From the NCBI RefSeq assembly GCF_020005365.1, contig NZ_JACNML010000002.1, positions 294,732-358,731 on the forward strand: a stretch of DNA of 64,000 nt, in the 5' to 3' direction. Origin of the DNA: Kangiella shandongensis. GTDB taxonomy: Bacteria; Pseudomonadota; Gammaproteobacteria; Enterobacterales; Kangiellaceae. Below, piece after piece: positions 45,974 to 56,620 of this stretch. The notes under the pieces are model-generated. The model saw nothing but the letters and a program-made list of their open reading frames with translations, was not told the origin of the DNA and ran no database searches. The translations under genes and the position numbers were made by a program. Positions within the stretch are counted from its first letter, which is position 1, and each line of letters begins with the position of its first letter.

Positions 45974-47068
45974 TCAGCAAGATTTTTTGCGTTTTTTTGC
46001 AGCTGATTTTTTCCGATAACACCAGTACCAAAACCAGCTGCCACTGACACAGATCCACCCTAAAATAATGCCACTTAAAGTAATCAAAATTAAGTAGCCA
46101 TTACCACCAACCGAGGCAATATGAAGCGGGTAAATTTTTTGTGCCAATTGAGTACCGACGGTTTCATTTCGATAGTCGGTCACGCTCAATACCTCGCTGC
46201 TATCTGGATTGAAAGAGAGGTAGCTTCGACCATTGGGGTGCCACTCTTCGGGCTGTCTCAATCTTAATTTATCACGCTGATGGTAGACCATGATGGTGCT
46301 GGCTTCTGGTAAAATTTCTGTTACCTGCTTAATCCGGGTTTGCCAGTCAGCTGGTAAATGTGAAGCCTTATTATTCTGCTCTAAGATCGTATTGGCATGA
46401 TCAACAATTTTTTTTGACTTTTCGGGGAATAGATAATTGAGACCGCTATTAAACGCTGAAGAGTATATCATCCCAACTCCGGTAACGATTAACAGCAACA
46501 TTGGCAGAAACAATATAACGCCAAACGTTCGATGGGTCTGCCACAGGGTCTGGCCCCACTTCTTCTTGCCCGGCCTGGACCAGGTAATACCAAAGTCACG
46601 CTTACTAAACTTCCCTTTTGGCCACCACTTGATTAACCCGGTGATAAACACCAGGATCGCGAGCAGGCCCAACACGCCCTGTAACTCTTCCCCTAAATTA
46701 TCGAGTAGTAAATGGTGATGAAACTCTGTAAACCAGCTTATCCAGTCAGCGTACTTGCCGCGTTCTACCAACAATTCTCCTCTTTGAGAAAAGTATAGCC
46801 GCCCCCCTGATTTATCAATAACCTCGATCCAGGGGTGAAGCTCCGTCGGCAGGAAGCTATACTCGGCCACTGCCGATACGGAATCGAGCTGCAATACCTG
46901 AACCGCTTGCTCAGCACTAGCGCCAGCCTGTCCTGCTAATTGCGGGTATTGCCACTCGAGAAAATGATTTTTATAGAGCAGAATGGTTCCGGTTAAAGTA
47001 ATCAACAACAGCCAAAGGCTGAGCACCAGGCCCAGCCATTTGTGCACGAGCATTGAAAACTTTTTCAT
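45974..47068 (-). CDS. PepSY-associated TM-helix protein (iron-siderophore reductase-like)
   Basis: A 364-residue inner-membrane protein: N-terminal helix (VHKWLGLVLSLWLLLITLTGTILLY), two PepSY-type periplasmic parts (AVQVLQLDSVSAVAEY, RSYLSFNPDSSEVLSVTDY), and further helices including TLWQTHRTFGVILFLPMLLLIVTG with membrane histidines that may bind heme. Proteins of this type often reduce ferric-siderophore in the periplasm. It follows the TonB receptor gene by 18 bp, so they form a Fur-controlled operon. The basic C-terminus ends KKSC. Confidence 0.88.
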   Translation of the reverse strand: MKKFSMLVHKWLGLVLSLWLLLITLTGTILLYKNHFLEWQYPQLAGQAGASAEQAVQVLQLDSVSAVAEYSFLPTELHPWIEVIDKSGGRLYFSQRGELLVERGKYADWISWFTEFHHHLLLDNLGEELQGVLGLLAILVFITGLIKWWPKGKFSKRDFGITWSRPGKKKWGQTLWQTHRTFGVILFLPMLLLIVTGVGMIYSSAFNSGLNYLFPEKSKKIVDHANTILEQNNKASHLPADWQTRIKQVTEILPEASTIMVYHQRDKLRLRQPEEWHPNGRSYLSFNPDSSEVLSVTDYRNETVGTQLAQKIYPLHIASVGGNGYLILITLSGIILGWICVSGSWFWYWCYRKKSAAKKRKKSC

Positions 47069-47086
47069 TGGACTAAACTTCGGTCC

Positions 47087-49192
47087 TTACCAGGAATAAG
47101 ACCAGTTCAAACGAACCGTCCGTCCTCGTCCTCTGAAATTACGCGCATCATTACCGGCAGTCTGTGCGTAATAGGTGAAGTATTCTTCATCCAACAGGTT
47201 TTCCAGACCCAAGGTAAACTCGCCGGCTGACTGAGTCAGCATGCTCAGCGTATAGTCTACGGTTGAATAACCGTCAAAGTTATTAATCGCATCAGCGCCC
47301 TGATAAATATCTCTATCAAAGAATGTATTCCACTGCAGTCGACTATTAACGTTCACCGTCCAGTCATGCTGCCAGAACAAATTCAGGCGACGGGGTGCAA
47401 TATTGCGGCCTCCCAGCTTGGCATCAACGACGCCATCGTCATCACTGTCGAACTCACCATCATTGTCGGCATACAGCAAACCCAAGCTAGCTGCATCGGC
47501 CAAACCATACTCGGCAGATAGTTCAAAACCATGAATCTCTGTTTTCTCACGGTTAACTTCATAGATACCATCAGCATTGGGCGATAAACGCGCACCTAAA
47601 TCCGAGTCCGACTCGAAGTAACTGGCCGCAAAGCTAAACTGCTCGCCGAGATACTCGACACCGATTTCATTATTATCGCTGAGCACTGGCTGTAAGTTCA
47701 GAAACGAGTCAACTGACAGGTCCGGCTGGTTAATGCCACGCAGTACACGCCCGACATCTGGCATGCTGAAGGCTTCCGAAACGCTGACGAATGCGCGCCA
47801 CTCATCATTAATCTCATATACCACACCAAAATTTGTCAGCAGCTCATTGAACGATGGTTCACCGCCCTTAACGAAGCTATTGTTATAAGACGCAAGTGTT
47901 GTGAAGTCGTCAACTTTTAACTTGCCGTATTCATAACGAAGTCCAGCGCTAAAACTCCAGGCGCCCTGGTTCAAACGTGCCTGTAGGAACGGTGCCCAAT
48001 TCTCAAAGTCTGTTTCAGGAACCCATTTTCGCCCCGTCTGTGCCAGCTCCTGGAATGTACGGTCTCTTAAAAAGTCAAAACCACCAGTCATATCAATCGC
48101 CGTATCAGCAACCTGTTGCCAGTTTAATGTCAGGCGCGAACCTAGCTTGTTGGAGTCATTGCGCGACTGGTCATAGAGATCATCACCATACTCTGGGTCC
48201 TGAAATGTTGCGAAGCGTCCCCCGCCGTACAACGCTGAAAAACTCTGCGAGAATAGCTGCCACTTTAGATCGGCTCCCATCCAGTCAGCGTCGCTGTAAT
48301 TTAAGCTGACCGTAGTAACTTCATTTTCAGCAGGATCACCCTCAACGTCACCTCGAACAGAGGTTGCTGGGATGCCAGCGGCTCGATCACCGACAAGGGT
48401 TGAATAATCTCCATTCGAAGCCAGTTCAAAATGATTCAGCATCAACTGCAATTGCTGCTCATTATTAAATTGATAAATAACTTTACCGAAGATATCCTGG
48501 CTGCTGGAGTCCATGGTATCGCCTTGCGTCGTATCGACGCCGATTAACTCGCCGTTGCCATCGACATACATCCCGGTTTCACGCAAGTGAACGCCAGCCA
48601 CAAACTGCCACTGCCCCTCTCCATGGGATACCAAGTAGCCTGCGTCATAAGACATGCCTTCAGATGTTTCGCTGGTTGGCGCACCAATTCCAGCCGTTAG
48701 CTCGTGCTCCGTACCACTCTGTGCGGTCTTAGTGATGATATTGATAATACCACCACTGGCACCCAGCCCCTGTATTGCGCTAGCACCATGAATAACCTCA
48801 ACCCGCTCAATCATCATCGGATCAATGGTGTTTGCTGAACGCGATCCATTTCGTAAAGGATTCGACTGCGGCACACCATCGATCAGGTACAAAGGCGTAC
48901 GACCACGTAATGTCTCGCCTGAACTGGTTAATTTCTGTCTTGATGGACTGAAAGACGGCAATAAGTTACCCAGAATGTCTGATAATGAATTGCTGACCGA
49001 TAACTGCTGACGAATATCGGTACCATCAATGATAGTAACCGTCGCTGGTACCGCACTTTGCTGTAAAGGTGCCCGGGTGGCGGATACAACCAGTATTTCA
49101 GTATCTCTAGAGTCCTCAGCGACAGCTGTATTCAAAGTTAAAACGGAGCTAATAACAGCAACAACAGCGCTATAAATTGGTGTTTTTTTCAT
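47087..49192 (-). CDS. TonB-dependent siderophore receptor
   Basis: A 701-residue outer-membrane receptor: signal peptide (cut near AVAEDS), a TonB-box-like segment (TEILVVSA), a plug domain (VPATVTIIDGTDIRQQL, LYLIDGVPQSNP, IERVEVIHGASAIQGLGASGGIINI) and a 22-strand barrel ending in RLNWSYSW with the terminal aromatic. The closest known kind is the hydroxamate siderophore (IutA-like) group, but the ligand is not certain. A Fur box lies just upstream. Confidence 0.92.
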   Translation of the reverse strand: MKKTPIYSAVVAVISSVLTLNTAVAEDSRDTEILVVSATRAPLQQSAVPATVTIIDGTDIRQQLSVSNSLSDILGNLLPSFSPSRQKLTSSGETLRGRTPLYLIDGVPQSNPLRNGSRSANTIDPMMIERVEVIHGASAIQGLGASGGIINIITKTAQSGTEHELTAGIGAPTSETSEGMSYDAGYLVSHGEGQWQFVAGVHLRETGMYVDGNGELIGVDTTQGDTMDSSSQDIFGKVIYQFNNEQQLQLMLNHFELASNGDYSTLVGDRAAGIPATSVRGDVEGDPAENEVTTVSLNYSDADWMGADLKWQLFSQSFSALYGGGRFATFQDPEYGDDLYDQSRNDSNKLGSRLTLNWQQVADTAIDMTGGFDFLRDRTFQELAQTGRKWVPETDFENWAPFLQARLNQGAWSFSAGLRYEYGKLKVDDFTTLASYNNSFVKGGEPSFNELLTNFGVVYEINDEWRAFVSVSEAFSMPDVGRVLRGINQPDLSVDSFLNLQPVLSDNNEIGVEYLGEQFSFAASYFESDSDLGARLSPNADGIYEVNREKTEIHGFELSAEYGLADAASLGLLYADNDGEFDSDDDGVVDAKLGGRNIAPRRLNLFWQHDWTVNVNSRLQWNTFFDRDIYQGADAINNFDGYSTVDYTLSMLTQSAGEFTLGLENLLDEEYFTYYAQTAGNDARNFRGRGRTVRLNWSYSW

Positions 49193-49222
49193 GGCTTATT
49201 GAGTATTCATTAAATATGTCGC

Positions 49223-49243
49223 GAATGATAACAATTCTCATTC
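49223..49243. promoter_or_regulatory. Fur box upstream of the TonB receptor gene
   Basis: GAATGATAACAATTCTCATTC is a near-perfect palindrome (GAATGA / TCATTC arms) and fits the Fur consensus well. It lies 31 bp before the receptor ATG. Expected effect: repression of the receptor-PepSY operon when iron is plentiful. Confidence 0.85.
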
Positions 49244-49315
49244 TTAAAGCAAGTCAAATTTGATTCAATTAATAAAAATCATCAGCAAATAGAGAGTTGG
49301 AGATAAAACGGACAC

Positions 49316-49341
49316 AAAAAAAGCGCCTTCGGGCGCTTTTT
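49316..49341 (-). terminator. Bidirectional terminator of the DUF6694 gene
   Basis: AAAAAGCGCC, loop TTC, GGGCGCTTTTT with A-run before and T-run after. It ends the leftward lipoprotein gene. Confidence 0.9.
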
Positions 49342-49369
49342 AATATCGAAAAAAAAAGAAATAATGACG

Positions 49370-49660
49370 TTATTCTTTGCTCATCTCGATAATTTCTTCA
49401 GCTGTCTTACCGTCCAAAGCTTCTTTCATCGCTTCTTCAGCTTTTTCTTTGTCGGACATGTTCTCCATCGCAACTTTCATCGAAACCGCCATCATCGCCG
49501 CACCGAACTCAGCCTTCTCTGCTTCAGTCATATCTTTGGTTACTTCTTCCATAGAAGCCTTCATCGCTTCTTCACTAGAAGCATCAATTGTAGGAGCCCC
49601 ACAAGCCGCCAAAACAAACGAAAAACCAACAACTACAAGTAAATAAATAAATTTTTTCAT
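49370..49660 (-). CDS. DUF6694 family lipoprotein
   Basis: A 96-residue lipoprotein (MKKFIYLLVVVGFSFVLAAC, lipobox LAAC) with the family pattern APTIDASSEEAMKASMEEV, then AMKEALDGKTAEEIIEMS near the end. All-helical, acidic, function unknown. The ATG at 49660 is preceded by AAAGGACGAT; the frame upstream would precede the signal peptide. Confidence 0.82.
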   Translation of the reverse strand: MKKFIYLLVVVGFSFVLAACGAPTIDASSEEAMKASMEEVTKDMTEAEKAEFGAAMMAVSMKVAMENMSDKEKAEEAMKEALDGKTAEEIIEMSKE

Positions 49661-49787
49661 AATATCGTCCTTTGTTAATTCAGCAAACATCATACCGATT
49701 CTTTCACAAAATAGGAATAAACCATGAAAAATATTAACCGAAAGTAACTGATGTTATGATACGTCTTTTACTGTCCTTTAAAGTATC

Positions 49788-50690
49788 GTGTCAAAATCTG
49801 AGAAACCGTCGAAAGTAAACTTACCGCATGAGGCATCTCACGCTACGATCCTTGAATTTTTAATCAAGCAGTTCCCCCATGTTCCAATACATGAATGGAA
49901 GCAGCGCATGGCGGATGACTCAGTTTACCGAGAGGATGGTACGATAATAAAGCCAGATAGCCCCTACCAACCGGGCTTAATTTACTACCACCGTCAGGTA
50001 AGCGCAGAGCCCACCATCCCTTTCAGTGAAGAAATCATAGAGCACAACGAGCATTACTTAATCGCCTACAAGCCACACTTTTTGCCAGTAATGCCAACCG
50101 GTGTTTTTGTGAACGAATGTTTGCAACAACGACTCATCAAAGCTACAGGGAATACTGAATTACAGGCCGTTCACCGCTTGGATAGAGATACTGCAGGCCT
50201 GGTTCTTTTTTCTACCAAGCCTGATACCAGACACCACTACCATGAGCTGTTTGGTCAAAAGAAGATTGAAAAACAGTATCAGGCAATCGCAAAGATCAGC
50301 GAACAAAGCTCGCCTTCTGTTGGACAAAAGTGGCATATAAAAAACTATCTTGCCCGCTCCACCCCTAAGTTTTTATTTAAAAACCTTGAGTCTGCTGATG
50401 AAACAGTAAAAGCTCAATACGCCGAATCACTCATTGAGTGCACCCAAATAAAAAGCAATAAGGCACTCTTCAAACTCGAGCCCATAACCGGTAGAACCCA
50501 CCAATTACGCCTGCATATGCAGCATATTGGCTACCCCATCTTAAATGACAGATTCTATCCTGAACTACAGCCCAAATCAGCAGATAACTATGAGAAGCCA
50601 TTGCAACTACTGGCATATTGTTTAAAGTTCACCGACCCTGTCAGCCAGCAAGATGTCACCTACCACGCCCCGGTAACCCTTGAAGTGTAA
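49788..50690 (+). CDS. RluA-family pseudouridine synthase
   Basis: Isomerises uridine in rRNA or tRNA. The catalytic aspartate (D132) is in AVHRLDRDTAGLVLF, with KIEKQYQAIA and the PITGRTHQLRLHMQHIGYPILND segment typical of the family. The N-terminus lacks a full S4 domain. The start is GTG at 49788. Which nucleotide is modified cannot be told. Confidence 0.9.
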   Translation: MSKSEKPSKVNLPHEASHATILEFLIKQFPHVPIHEWKQRMADDSVYREDGTIIKPDSPYQPGLIYYHRQVSAEPTIPFSEEIIEHNEHYLIAYKPHFLPVMPTGVFVNECLQQRLIKATGNTELQAVHRLDRDTAGLVLFSTKPDTRHHYHELFGQKKIEKQYQAIAKISEQSSPSVGQKWHIKNYLARSTPKFLFKNLESADETVKAQYAESLIECTQIKSNKALFKLEPITGRTHQLRLHMQHIGYPILNDRFYPELQPKSADNYEKPLQLLAYCLKFTDPVSQQDVTYHAPVTLEV

Positions 50691-50717
50691 CCCGCTCCAT
50701 GACAACAAAACCGTCAG

Positions 50718-51047
50718 CTACGTTAAGACATTGCAAGCAAACTGACCACCACATATGACGTCTAATAATAAAATCGCAAAAAACAACAGCAGCGGGCCAC
50801 TCATAGCAATAGCTGTGTAACGTGCTATTACCGAAGGGGCAGAGCTCGTCCGATTCTTCCATGCCATGACGGCGCCATACACTACAGGGATAGGATAAAA
50901 CAGAATTGTTGCAGCTAAAAACAGTGTAAGTGTCGAGCTTTCACTTCCTGGTGCATCAAACATAAAAAACATTAGAACCAGTCCAATGGGCCAAAGCAGC
51001 AACGATGCTCCTAACAGAAAACATAACGTTAAATAAACTCTTTTCAT
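50718..51047 (-). CDS. Small membrane protein
   Basis: A 109-residue protein with three hydrophobic segments (LTLCFLLGASLLLWPIGLVLMFFMF, LTLFLAATILFYPIPVVYGAVMAW, GPLLLFFAILLLDVI) and two cysteines near the C-terminus. No family recognised. Confidence 0.55.
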   Translation of the reverse strand: MKRVYLTLCFLLGASLLLWPIGLVLMFFMFDAPGSESSTLTLFLAATILFYPIPVVYGAVMAWKNRTSSAPSVIARYTAIAMSGPLLLFFAILLLDVICGGQFACNVLT

Positions 51048-51180
51048 ACCTCTTCCCTGCTCACCCTGAGTGACTTACAAAAAGTTTAGCTTACTACACA
51101 ATGATCACTTAGCTATCATTTTCTACTTTAATAGAGCACTTATAAAGATACTGTAAGCTTGTATTATGCATAACATTCTG

Positions 51181-52626
51181 TCAGATCATCAGTAATGACA
51201 TAAACTCATGCACAGGCGTTTGCTGTAAACGTTTAGAGTTCATAAGTAACTCGATAATATCGTCAGCATGCCGTTTCGGAAAGCGGCTATATACGTTCTG
51301 TTTAAACTTACGGACTAACACCGGTATTCCTTCTTCCCTGCGGCGGCGGTGCCCCAGCGGGTATTCAATAGTAACTTTTTCCGTCGATGAGCCATCTTTA
51401 AAAAAGACCTGCACGGCGTTGGCAATGCTCCGCTTTGAAGGATCATGATAATCCTTAGACCACTGTTTATTTTCGTTAACCACCATTTTTTGACGCAACC
51501 GATCAATCCGTTCATCAGCAGCTACATTAGCTTCATAGTGCTCCGCCGTTAAGTCACCGAACAATAAACCACAAGCGACCATATACTGAATACAGTGATC
51601 ACGATCGGCCGGATTATACAACGGGCCTTCCTTAGAAATAATACGAATCGCGGACTCATGGGTAGTCAACTCAATACGCTCAATATCCTCTATTCTGTTA
51701 ACCGTTTCCTGATGAAGCCGAGTGGCGGCCTCAACAGCCGTTTGTCCATGAAACTCAGCGGGATAAGAAATTTTAAATAAAATATTTTCCATCACATAAC
51801 TACCGAAGTCTCTTTGAAAATTAAACCGCTTTCCTTCAAACGACACATCGTAGAACCCCCAGTTATTGGCTGTTAAAGCACCTGGGTAACCCATCTCACC
51901 AGTCAAAGTAATCATGGCCAACCGAACCGCTCGAGAGGTGGCGTCTCCTGCGGCCCAGGATTTTCGTGAACCAGCGTTGGGTGAATGTCGATAGGTACGC
52001 AGTGACTGACCATCCACAAAAGCTTGTGACACCGCATCGATAATATCTTCTTTACTACCCCCCATCATGTGAGTAACCACAGCAGTGGATGCAACCTTAA
52101 CCAAGATCACGTGATCGAGCCCCACTCGATTAAAGCTATTGTCCAAAGCCAGTACGCCCTGAACTTCATGAGCTTTAACCATCGCCTCTAACACAGACTG
52201 CATGGTCAATGGCGCATGCCCTTCTGCTATTGATTGTCGGCTCAGAAAATCAGCCACTGCTAAAATGGCACCAAGGTTATCCGATGGGTGCCCCCATTCA
52301 GCGGCCAGCCAGGTATCATTAAAGTCCAGCCAGCGGATCATGCATCCAATATCAAATGCGGCTTTAATCGGATCCATTTCAAACTGAGTTCCGGGCACTC
52401 TGGCACCATAAGGAACAAGAGTATTTGGCACCACCGGGCCAAGATGTTTAGCACACTCGGGATAGCGTAACGCCAACAACCCACAACCCAATGTATCCAT
52501 TAAACAGTAGCGAGCCGTTTCCATTGCCTCTTCGCTGTCGACAACATAATCAGCAACATATTGAGCTATCGCAACTAGCTCCTGATCCGGTTCAGGTCTA
52601 ACGTTTGACTCGACATTACTCGACAT
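51181..52626 (-). CDS. prpD: MmgE/PrpD-family 2-methylcitrate dehydratase
   Basis: Enzyme of the methylcitrate cycle (2-methylcitrate to 2-methyl-cis-aconitate) used in propionate breakdown; some members also act on citrate. The 481-residue length matches E. coli PrpD (483). Family landmarks: [55 protein letters not shown] and [25 protein letters not shown] segment. No prpB, prpC or acnD is next to it. The ATG at 52626 is chosen over 52644 because of AGGTG upstream. Confidence 0.88.
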   Translation of the reverse strand: MSSNVESNVRPEPDQELVAIAQYVADYVVDSEEAMETARYCLMDTLGCGLLALRYPECAKHLGPVVPNTLVPYGARVPGTQFEMDPIKAAFDIGCMIRWLDFNDTWLAAEWGHPSDNLGAILAVADFLSRQSIAEGHAPLTMQSVLEAMVKAHEVQGVLALDNSFNRVGLDHVILVKVASTAVVTHMMGGSKEDIIDAVSQAFVDGQSLRTYRHSPNAGSRKSWAAGDATSRAVRLAMITLTGEMGYPGALTANNWGFYDVSFEGKRFNFQRDFGSYVMENILFKISYPAEFHGQTAVEAATRLHQETVNRIEDIERIELTTHESAIRIISKEGPLYNPADRDHCIQYMVACGLLFGDLTAEHYEANVAADERIDRLRQKMVVNENKQWSKDYHDPSKRSIANAVQVFFKDGSSTEKVTIEYPLGHRRRREEGIPVLVRKFKQNVYSRFPKRHADDIIELLMNSKRLQQTPVHEFMSLLMI

Positions 52627-52722
52627 AATCACACCTACATTCAAAATGTAATATACCCACCATAAAATTAGCTCATCATTGATTCAAGCGTAAAACTCAG
52701 ATGTTCCGAGTACTATATAACG

Positions 52723-53694
52723 TTACTTGACGACAAAGGTCTTATTGACTGTGCCAGCATTAACCTCAGAAATCCAAATGTATTCGCCAGGCTCTAAGTC
52801 CACCATAACGTAGCCATGATTGCCTGCATCCATATGTTCCAGGCCGCCAAGAAAGTCTACTGGAGCTGGCGCTCTAAAACCTCCCGGGTTAGTCCAGTCC
52901 ATCCAGTGAGCGATTTTATCTATGCTGACACTACCATCTAACCGGGCCAAGTTTAGATCATATGGCATAAATCCTTCGGGTTGCTCTAACATGGAAATTT
53001 TAAAGGTTTGCCTACCAGCGGGGATAGTTTGAGGCGCATCAACACCTGAATTCGACACACTCACCTCATGATAAGCTTCAGGCTCTACTGCATCGTTCAT
53101 CTCATCCGTCACAACTACCTGATGTAACATCCCCATGAGCGTATGCCATTGCCCGTCAGGGGCCTTGACGTAGCACTCCAATAAATAAGTACCGCTTTGA
53201 TCAATATAAAAGGTGGACTCAGTCTTATCCCCTGGAGCTAATAACCCAGCGCCACCCACCCAAGTCATTTGCAGTCCCCACTCAGGAATATTTCGCTGTA
53301 AAAAAGGCCCTATATCAGCCTTAGTTAACTCGCCCCTGCGTAATCCCTCCATTAGTGGGTTGAAAACCGGCGCAACGTCTCTTAGCTGATCATCAATCGT
53401 TTTACCCTCAACCAGCCTGTACATTCCCACAAAGTGAACCTGCTTCCCGTTATTGGTAAAGCGGAAAGTCGTCCAGCCTTTCTTCAATTTGGCTGGAGCA
53501 TGGATCTTAAAATCACTCGTTGTGACATCAACGATACCAGCGTCCACCTCCTGCTCATCCGCTTCTAAAATTGCAGTGTTTTCATCAGCGGCTTCGGAAT
53601 CAGAAGCCGAGCCGCTTTCCTGGTTACAGCCGATGATTAACAGACCGGATAAGGTCAACATCAAAATGAGCTTTGAAAGCTTTATTAACAACAT
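52723..53694 (-). CDS. Lipoprotein with plastocyanin-like domains
   Basis: A 323-residue lipoprotein (LSGLLIIGC lipobox). It has two beta-sandwich-like parts: one with DFKIHAPAKLKKGWTTFRFTNNGKQVHFVGMYRL and SGTYLLECYVKAPDGQWHTLMGMLHQVVV, which recalls cupredoxins (Cys-x-His-x-Met order), and a second with EPGEYIWISEVNAGTVNKTFVV. Copper binding is a guess. It lies just downstream of a Vgb-like propeller gene on the same strand. Confidence 0.65.
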   Translation of the reverse strand: MLLIKLSKLILMLTLSGLLIIGCNQESGSASDSEAADENTAILEADEQEVDAGIVDVTTSDFKIHAPAKLKKGWTTFRFTNNGKQVHFVGMYRLVEGKTIDDQLRDVAPVFNPLMEGLRRGELTKADIGPFLQRNIPEWGLQMTWVGGAGLLAPGDKTESTFYIDQSGTYLLECYVKAPDGQWHTLMGMLHQVVVTDEMNDAVEPEAYHEVSVSNSGVDAPQTIPAGRQTFKISMLEQPEGFMPYDLNLARLDGSVSIDKIAHWMDWTNPGGFRAPAPVDFLGGLEHMDAGNHGYVMVDLEPGEYIWISEVNAGTVNKTFVVK

Positions 53695-53788
53695 GAGTAC
53701 TCCCTCAACAACAGTGAATTTCTGCAAACCACCCGAAGGTGATTTAGCTCCAAATCTCCTTTTCAGCTATATGTTGTACGCGCCTTCT

Positions 53789-54811
53789 TTATCGTGGATT
53801 TGCTCTCACAATAAACCCAGTATCCACACCAAACCAGAAAACTTTTTTCTTCGGATCAAAATACATGTGTCGAACCGAGCCGCCAGTTTTAACGACAGTG
53901 CGACTCACAAACTCTTTAGCCCGCGTATCAAAACCTGCCATGATATTTGGGTAAGGCCCAGTTTGCCCAATCCATATCCGCCCCTTGTCATCTAAAGCCG
54001 TTCCATAGGGCTGACTATCGCTTCCTTCGGGTGTCATCCATTCATTAAAACTATTGGTCTTCGGATTATATTGCCCTAAATAACCTTCTCTAAAATCAAC
54101 ATACCAGATAGTGTCATCAGAAGTAATTTCAATCCGTCGCGGACGCGCATTATCACGGGGAATAGTAAACTCTTTTAATTCAAAACTTTCCTCATCAACC
54201 GTAGCAATTTTATTGGTTCCAACTAATACGGCCCAAGGTCTGTCCTTTGAATCTACTTTGATGCCATAGGGTCTGGATCGAGGTTCAGTGGCGAAAACAT
54301 AACGCACCTGACCCGTTGCAGTATTAAGGTGTCCGATTGCGTTGGACTGCTGAGCCGTAAACCAGATATTCTCAGCTTGATCAAAAGCCAAAGTATGAGG
54401 GTCTTCTACCCCCTCAGGCATCGGGAATTGTTTGATGTCTCCAGTCTCGGGATCGATACGACCTATATGACCATTCTGATTACCGGCGTACCAGACAAAC
54501 CCTTCGCTATCGACAATCAGATTGTGCGGATGACTTCCTTCAGGCACAGAAAACTGTTTCATTTTGCCTGTATCCGGGTTCAACCGCGCAATATAGTTAC
54601 CCGCCTGACCACAAAACCACACCATACCGTCCGGAGCCACGGCAGGGTCCCTTGGTCGCCCTTTCCATTCAACCTCGTAAGGGGTAAAGGTTAACAATGA
54701 AGGCAAGGTATCCTTCTTTGAAGGGTTATCAGCGGCATCTGTAATGTTCAGCACCAAAGCCGTAGCGAGACATAAACTGATGCCAAACCATGTATAACTG
54801 GAACGACGCAT
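53789..54811 (-). CDS. Virginiamycin B lyase-like (Vgb) beta-propeller protein, secreted
   Basis: A 340-residue exported protein (MRRSSYTWFGISLCLATALVLN signal) with about seven repeats of the type GxIGRIDPETGDIKQFPMPEG and IWFTAQQSNAIGHLNTATGQV, as in Vgb/SMP-30-like propellers. Vgb opens a lactone of streptogramins, but most such proteins are of unknown function. The gene precedes the plastocyanin-like lipoprotein by about 100 bp; together they may form one unit. Confidence 0.8.
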   Translation of the reverse strand: MRRSSYTWFGISLCLATALVLNITDAADNPSKKDTLPSLLTFTPYEVEWKGRPRDPAVAPDGMVWFCGQAGNYIARLNPDTGKMKQFSVPEGSHPHNLIVDSEGFVWYAGNQNGHIGRIDPETGDIKQFPMPEGVEDPHTLAFDQAENIWFTAQQSNAIGHLNTATGQVRYVFATEPRSRPYGIKVDSKDRPWAVLVGTNKIATVDEESFELKEFTIPRDNARPRRIEITSDDTIWYVDFREGYLGQYNPKTNSFNEWMTPEGSDSQPYGTALDDKGRIWIGQTGPYPNIMAGFDTRAKEFVSRTVVKTGGSVRHMYFDPKKKVFWFGVDTGFIVRANPR

Positions 54812-54959
54812 AGGAACTCCTGACTGGGGTACACCTATCCACAGTATAGAACCTAGTCACCCTAACCGCAAAGCGACATGAAAGACAATAGCAAGTGGTT
54901 TGCCAGAGACTGCCAGTTAATCGAATGGTGACTTCAGCCGAAGCCACCACACATTGCCG

Positions 54960-56318
54960 TTACGCTTTGATATTTAGCGGTTGCGCTACTTCCCATAAAC
55001 CGCGAGTAAAGTCAGGGATATTCATCGTCTGACTACGATTGGTTACCGACTCATGACTTAAGTGATTAATACACGACCAGGCGGCAGCATCATACACGTT
55101 TTGATCTAATGGCACGCCATTACGCAGGCAATAAATAATGCGCCACATCATGACGAAATCCATGCCGCCATGACCGCCATTTTCCTGCGCATCTTTCTCC
55201 AGTTTAGTCCACAACGGGTGGTCATATTTTTTATACCACTTATCCATCTCATAATCCCACTCGTGGTAATTGCCGGAGTTTTCTAAAGCAATACGATTCG
55301 GGAAACCGGCGAAAGCCCCTTCCGTACCCTGAATTAGATTATGACGGCTGTAAGGACGCGGCGTGGTGGTATCGTGCTGCAACATAATCGTACGACCTTT
55401 AACGGTCTTAATAATCGAGGTGTTGATATCGCCAGTAATATAGGTTGCCTGATTACGCTTATGCTCTTTGGGGAAGTTCTCTTGCGCATAAATTTGGCGT
55501 CCCATCGCTGGTGAGTCTACCGAACTTAAATAGTCCATGCGATCACCACGGTTGATATTCATATACTGCGCAATAGGCCCCAAACCATGAGTCGGATATA
55601 AATTACCACGACGTTTCGCATGCCAATCAGTGCGCCAGGAGCCCGTTTTGTGTTCGACTTCCTTCATCTGCCAGCGCAACTCATGGATATAAGCAGCTTC
55701 ACCATGCAACAGCTCGCCGAATAAACCCTGACGCGCCATATTCAACACCATCAACTCATCACGGCCATAACACACATTCTCCAACATCATGCAGTTAAGC
55801 TGAGTGCGCTCAGAGGTTTCCACCAACTTCCAACACTCATCAACCGTTAAGGCCGCTGGTACTTCGACAAAAGCATGTTTTCCCGACTCCATGGTTTCAA
55901 CGCTCATCGGCACGTGCCACTTCCACGGCGTGGAAATAATCACCATATCAATATCATCGCGTTCCAGCATGTCACGGTAGCTATGCTCGCTACCCGTATA
56001 AGCGCTTGGCCTCTCGAATCCAGAATCCACTACATGCTTCACTGCTCGATCCAATACTTTCTGATGGGTATCGCAAATAGCCTTAATCTCAACGCCATCA
56101 AGCGTACACATGGTCTTAACATGCCAATAGCCACGCTGACCTACACCAATAAAGCCAACGCGCACCGTATCCAGTTTAGGCGCCGCCAGCTCCATAACAG
56201 ACTTTTGTTCGGATAATTTAGATAAGGATTTGGCAGAAGCACCACTGGCCGCCAGGGAAGCCGTTACTCCTGTAGCCACAGCCCCTTTTAGGAATTTACG
56301 ACGATTAATATCAGACAT
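54960..56318 (-). CDS. Gfo/Idh/MocA oxidoreductase, GH109-like, Tat-exported
   Basis: NAD-dependent family protein that probably acts on a sugar or glycoside in the periplasm. A Tat signal, [15 protein letters not shown], starts the protein; then the Rossmann [27 protein letters not shown], and [37 protein letters not shown] is typical of GH109 alpha-N-acetylgalactosaminidases. The ATG at 56318 is chosen; 56330 and 56345 are also possible, none having a clear ribosome site. Substrate not proven. Confidence 0.83.
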   Translation of the reverse strand: MSDINRRKFLKGAVATGVTASLAASGASAKSLSKLSEQKSVMELAAPKLDTVRVGFIGVGQRGYWHVKTMCTLDGVEIKAICDTHQKVLDRAVKHVVDSGFERPSAYTGSEHSYRDMLERDDIDMVIISTPWKWHVPMSVETMESGKHAFVEVPAALTVDECWKLVETSERTQLNCMMLENVCYGRDELMVLNMARQGLFGELLHGEAAYIHELRWQMKEVEHKTGSWRTDWHAKRRGNLYPTHGLGPIAQYMNINRGDRMDYLSSVDSPAMGRQIYAQENFPKEHKRNQATYITGDINTSIIKTVKGRTIMLQHDTTTPRPYSRHNLIQGTEGAFAGFPNRIALENSGNYHEWDYEMDKWYKKYDHPLWTKLEKDAQENGGHGGMDFVMMWRIIYCLRNGVPLDQNVYDAAAWSCINHLSHESVTNRSQTMNIPDFTRGLWEVAQPLNIKA

Positions 56319-56499
56319 AAGCGTTTTCATTATCAGGTTATACAATGATTCTTGTAAGCTACCTGAAACCGCTACTTAAAAACAACTCTGATGAGATAGT
56401 AGATGAAATAATTACCCCCAACCTCTAGCTTGTCATCCCAAACTGGATTTGGGATCTATACTTTGTTGCTCAAAACAGTGAACATCTAAAAAAGGTTCG

Positions 56500-56620
56500 G
56501 TAGCCTCGATTAGCTTTCGCGCACCATGGGTGACCAACGGAAATGCCTTGGTACACTTCCTTTGGTCGTAATCGAGGTTCTCTAACCAAAACCTCGAAGT
56601 CCCTTCCAGGCTACGCCTGC
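56500..56620. repeat. Dispersed palindromic repeat, copy near 56.5 kb
   Basis: It opens GTAGCCTCGATTAGCTT (56500-56516), has TAATCGAGG (56569-56577) and closes CCAGGCTACGCCTGC (to 56620). In the middle it holds GGTGACCAACGGAAAT, which returns near 59168. Its end supplies the last codons and the stop of the leftward gene that ends at 56611. The rest of the 56346-56499 spacer shows nothing. Confidence 0.65.
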
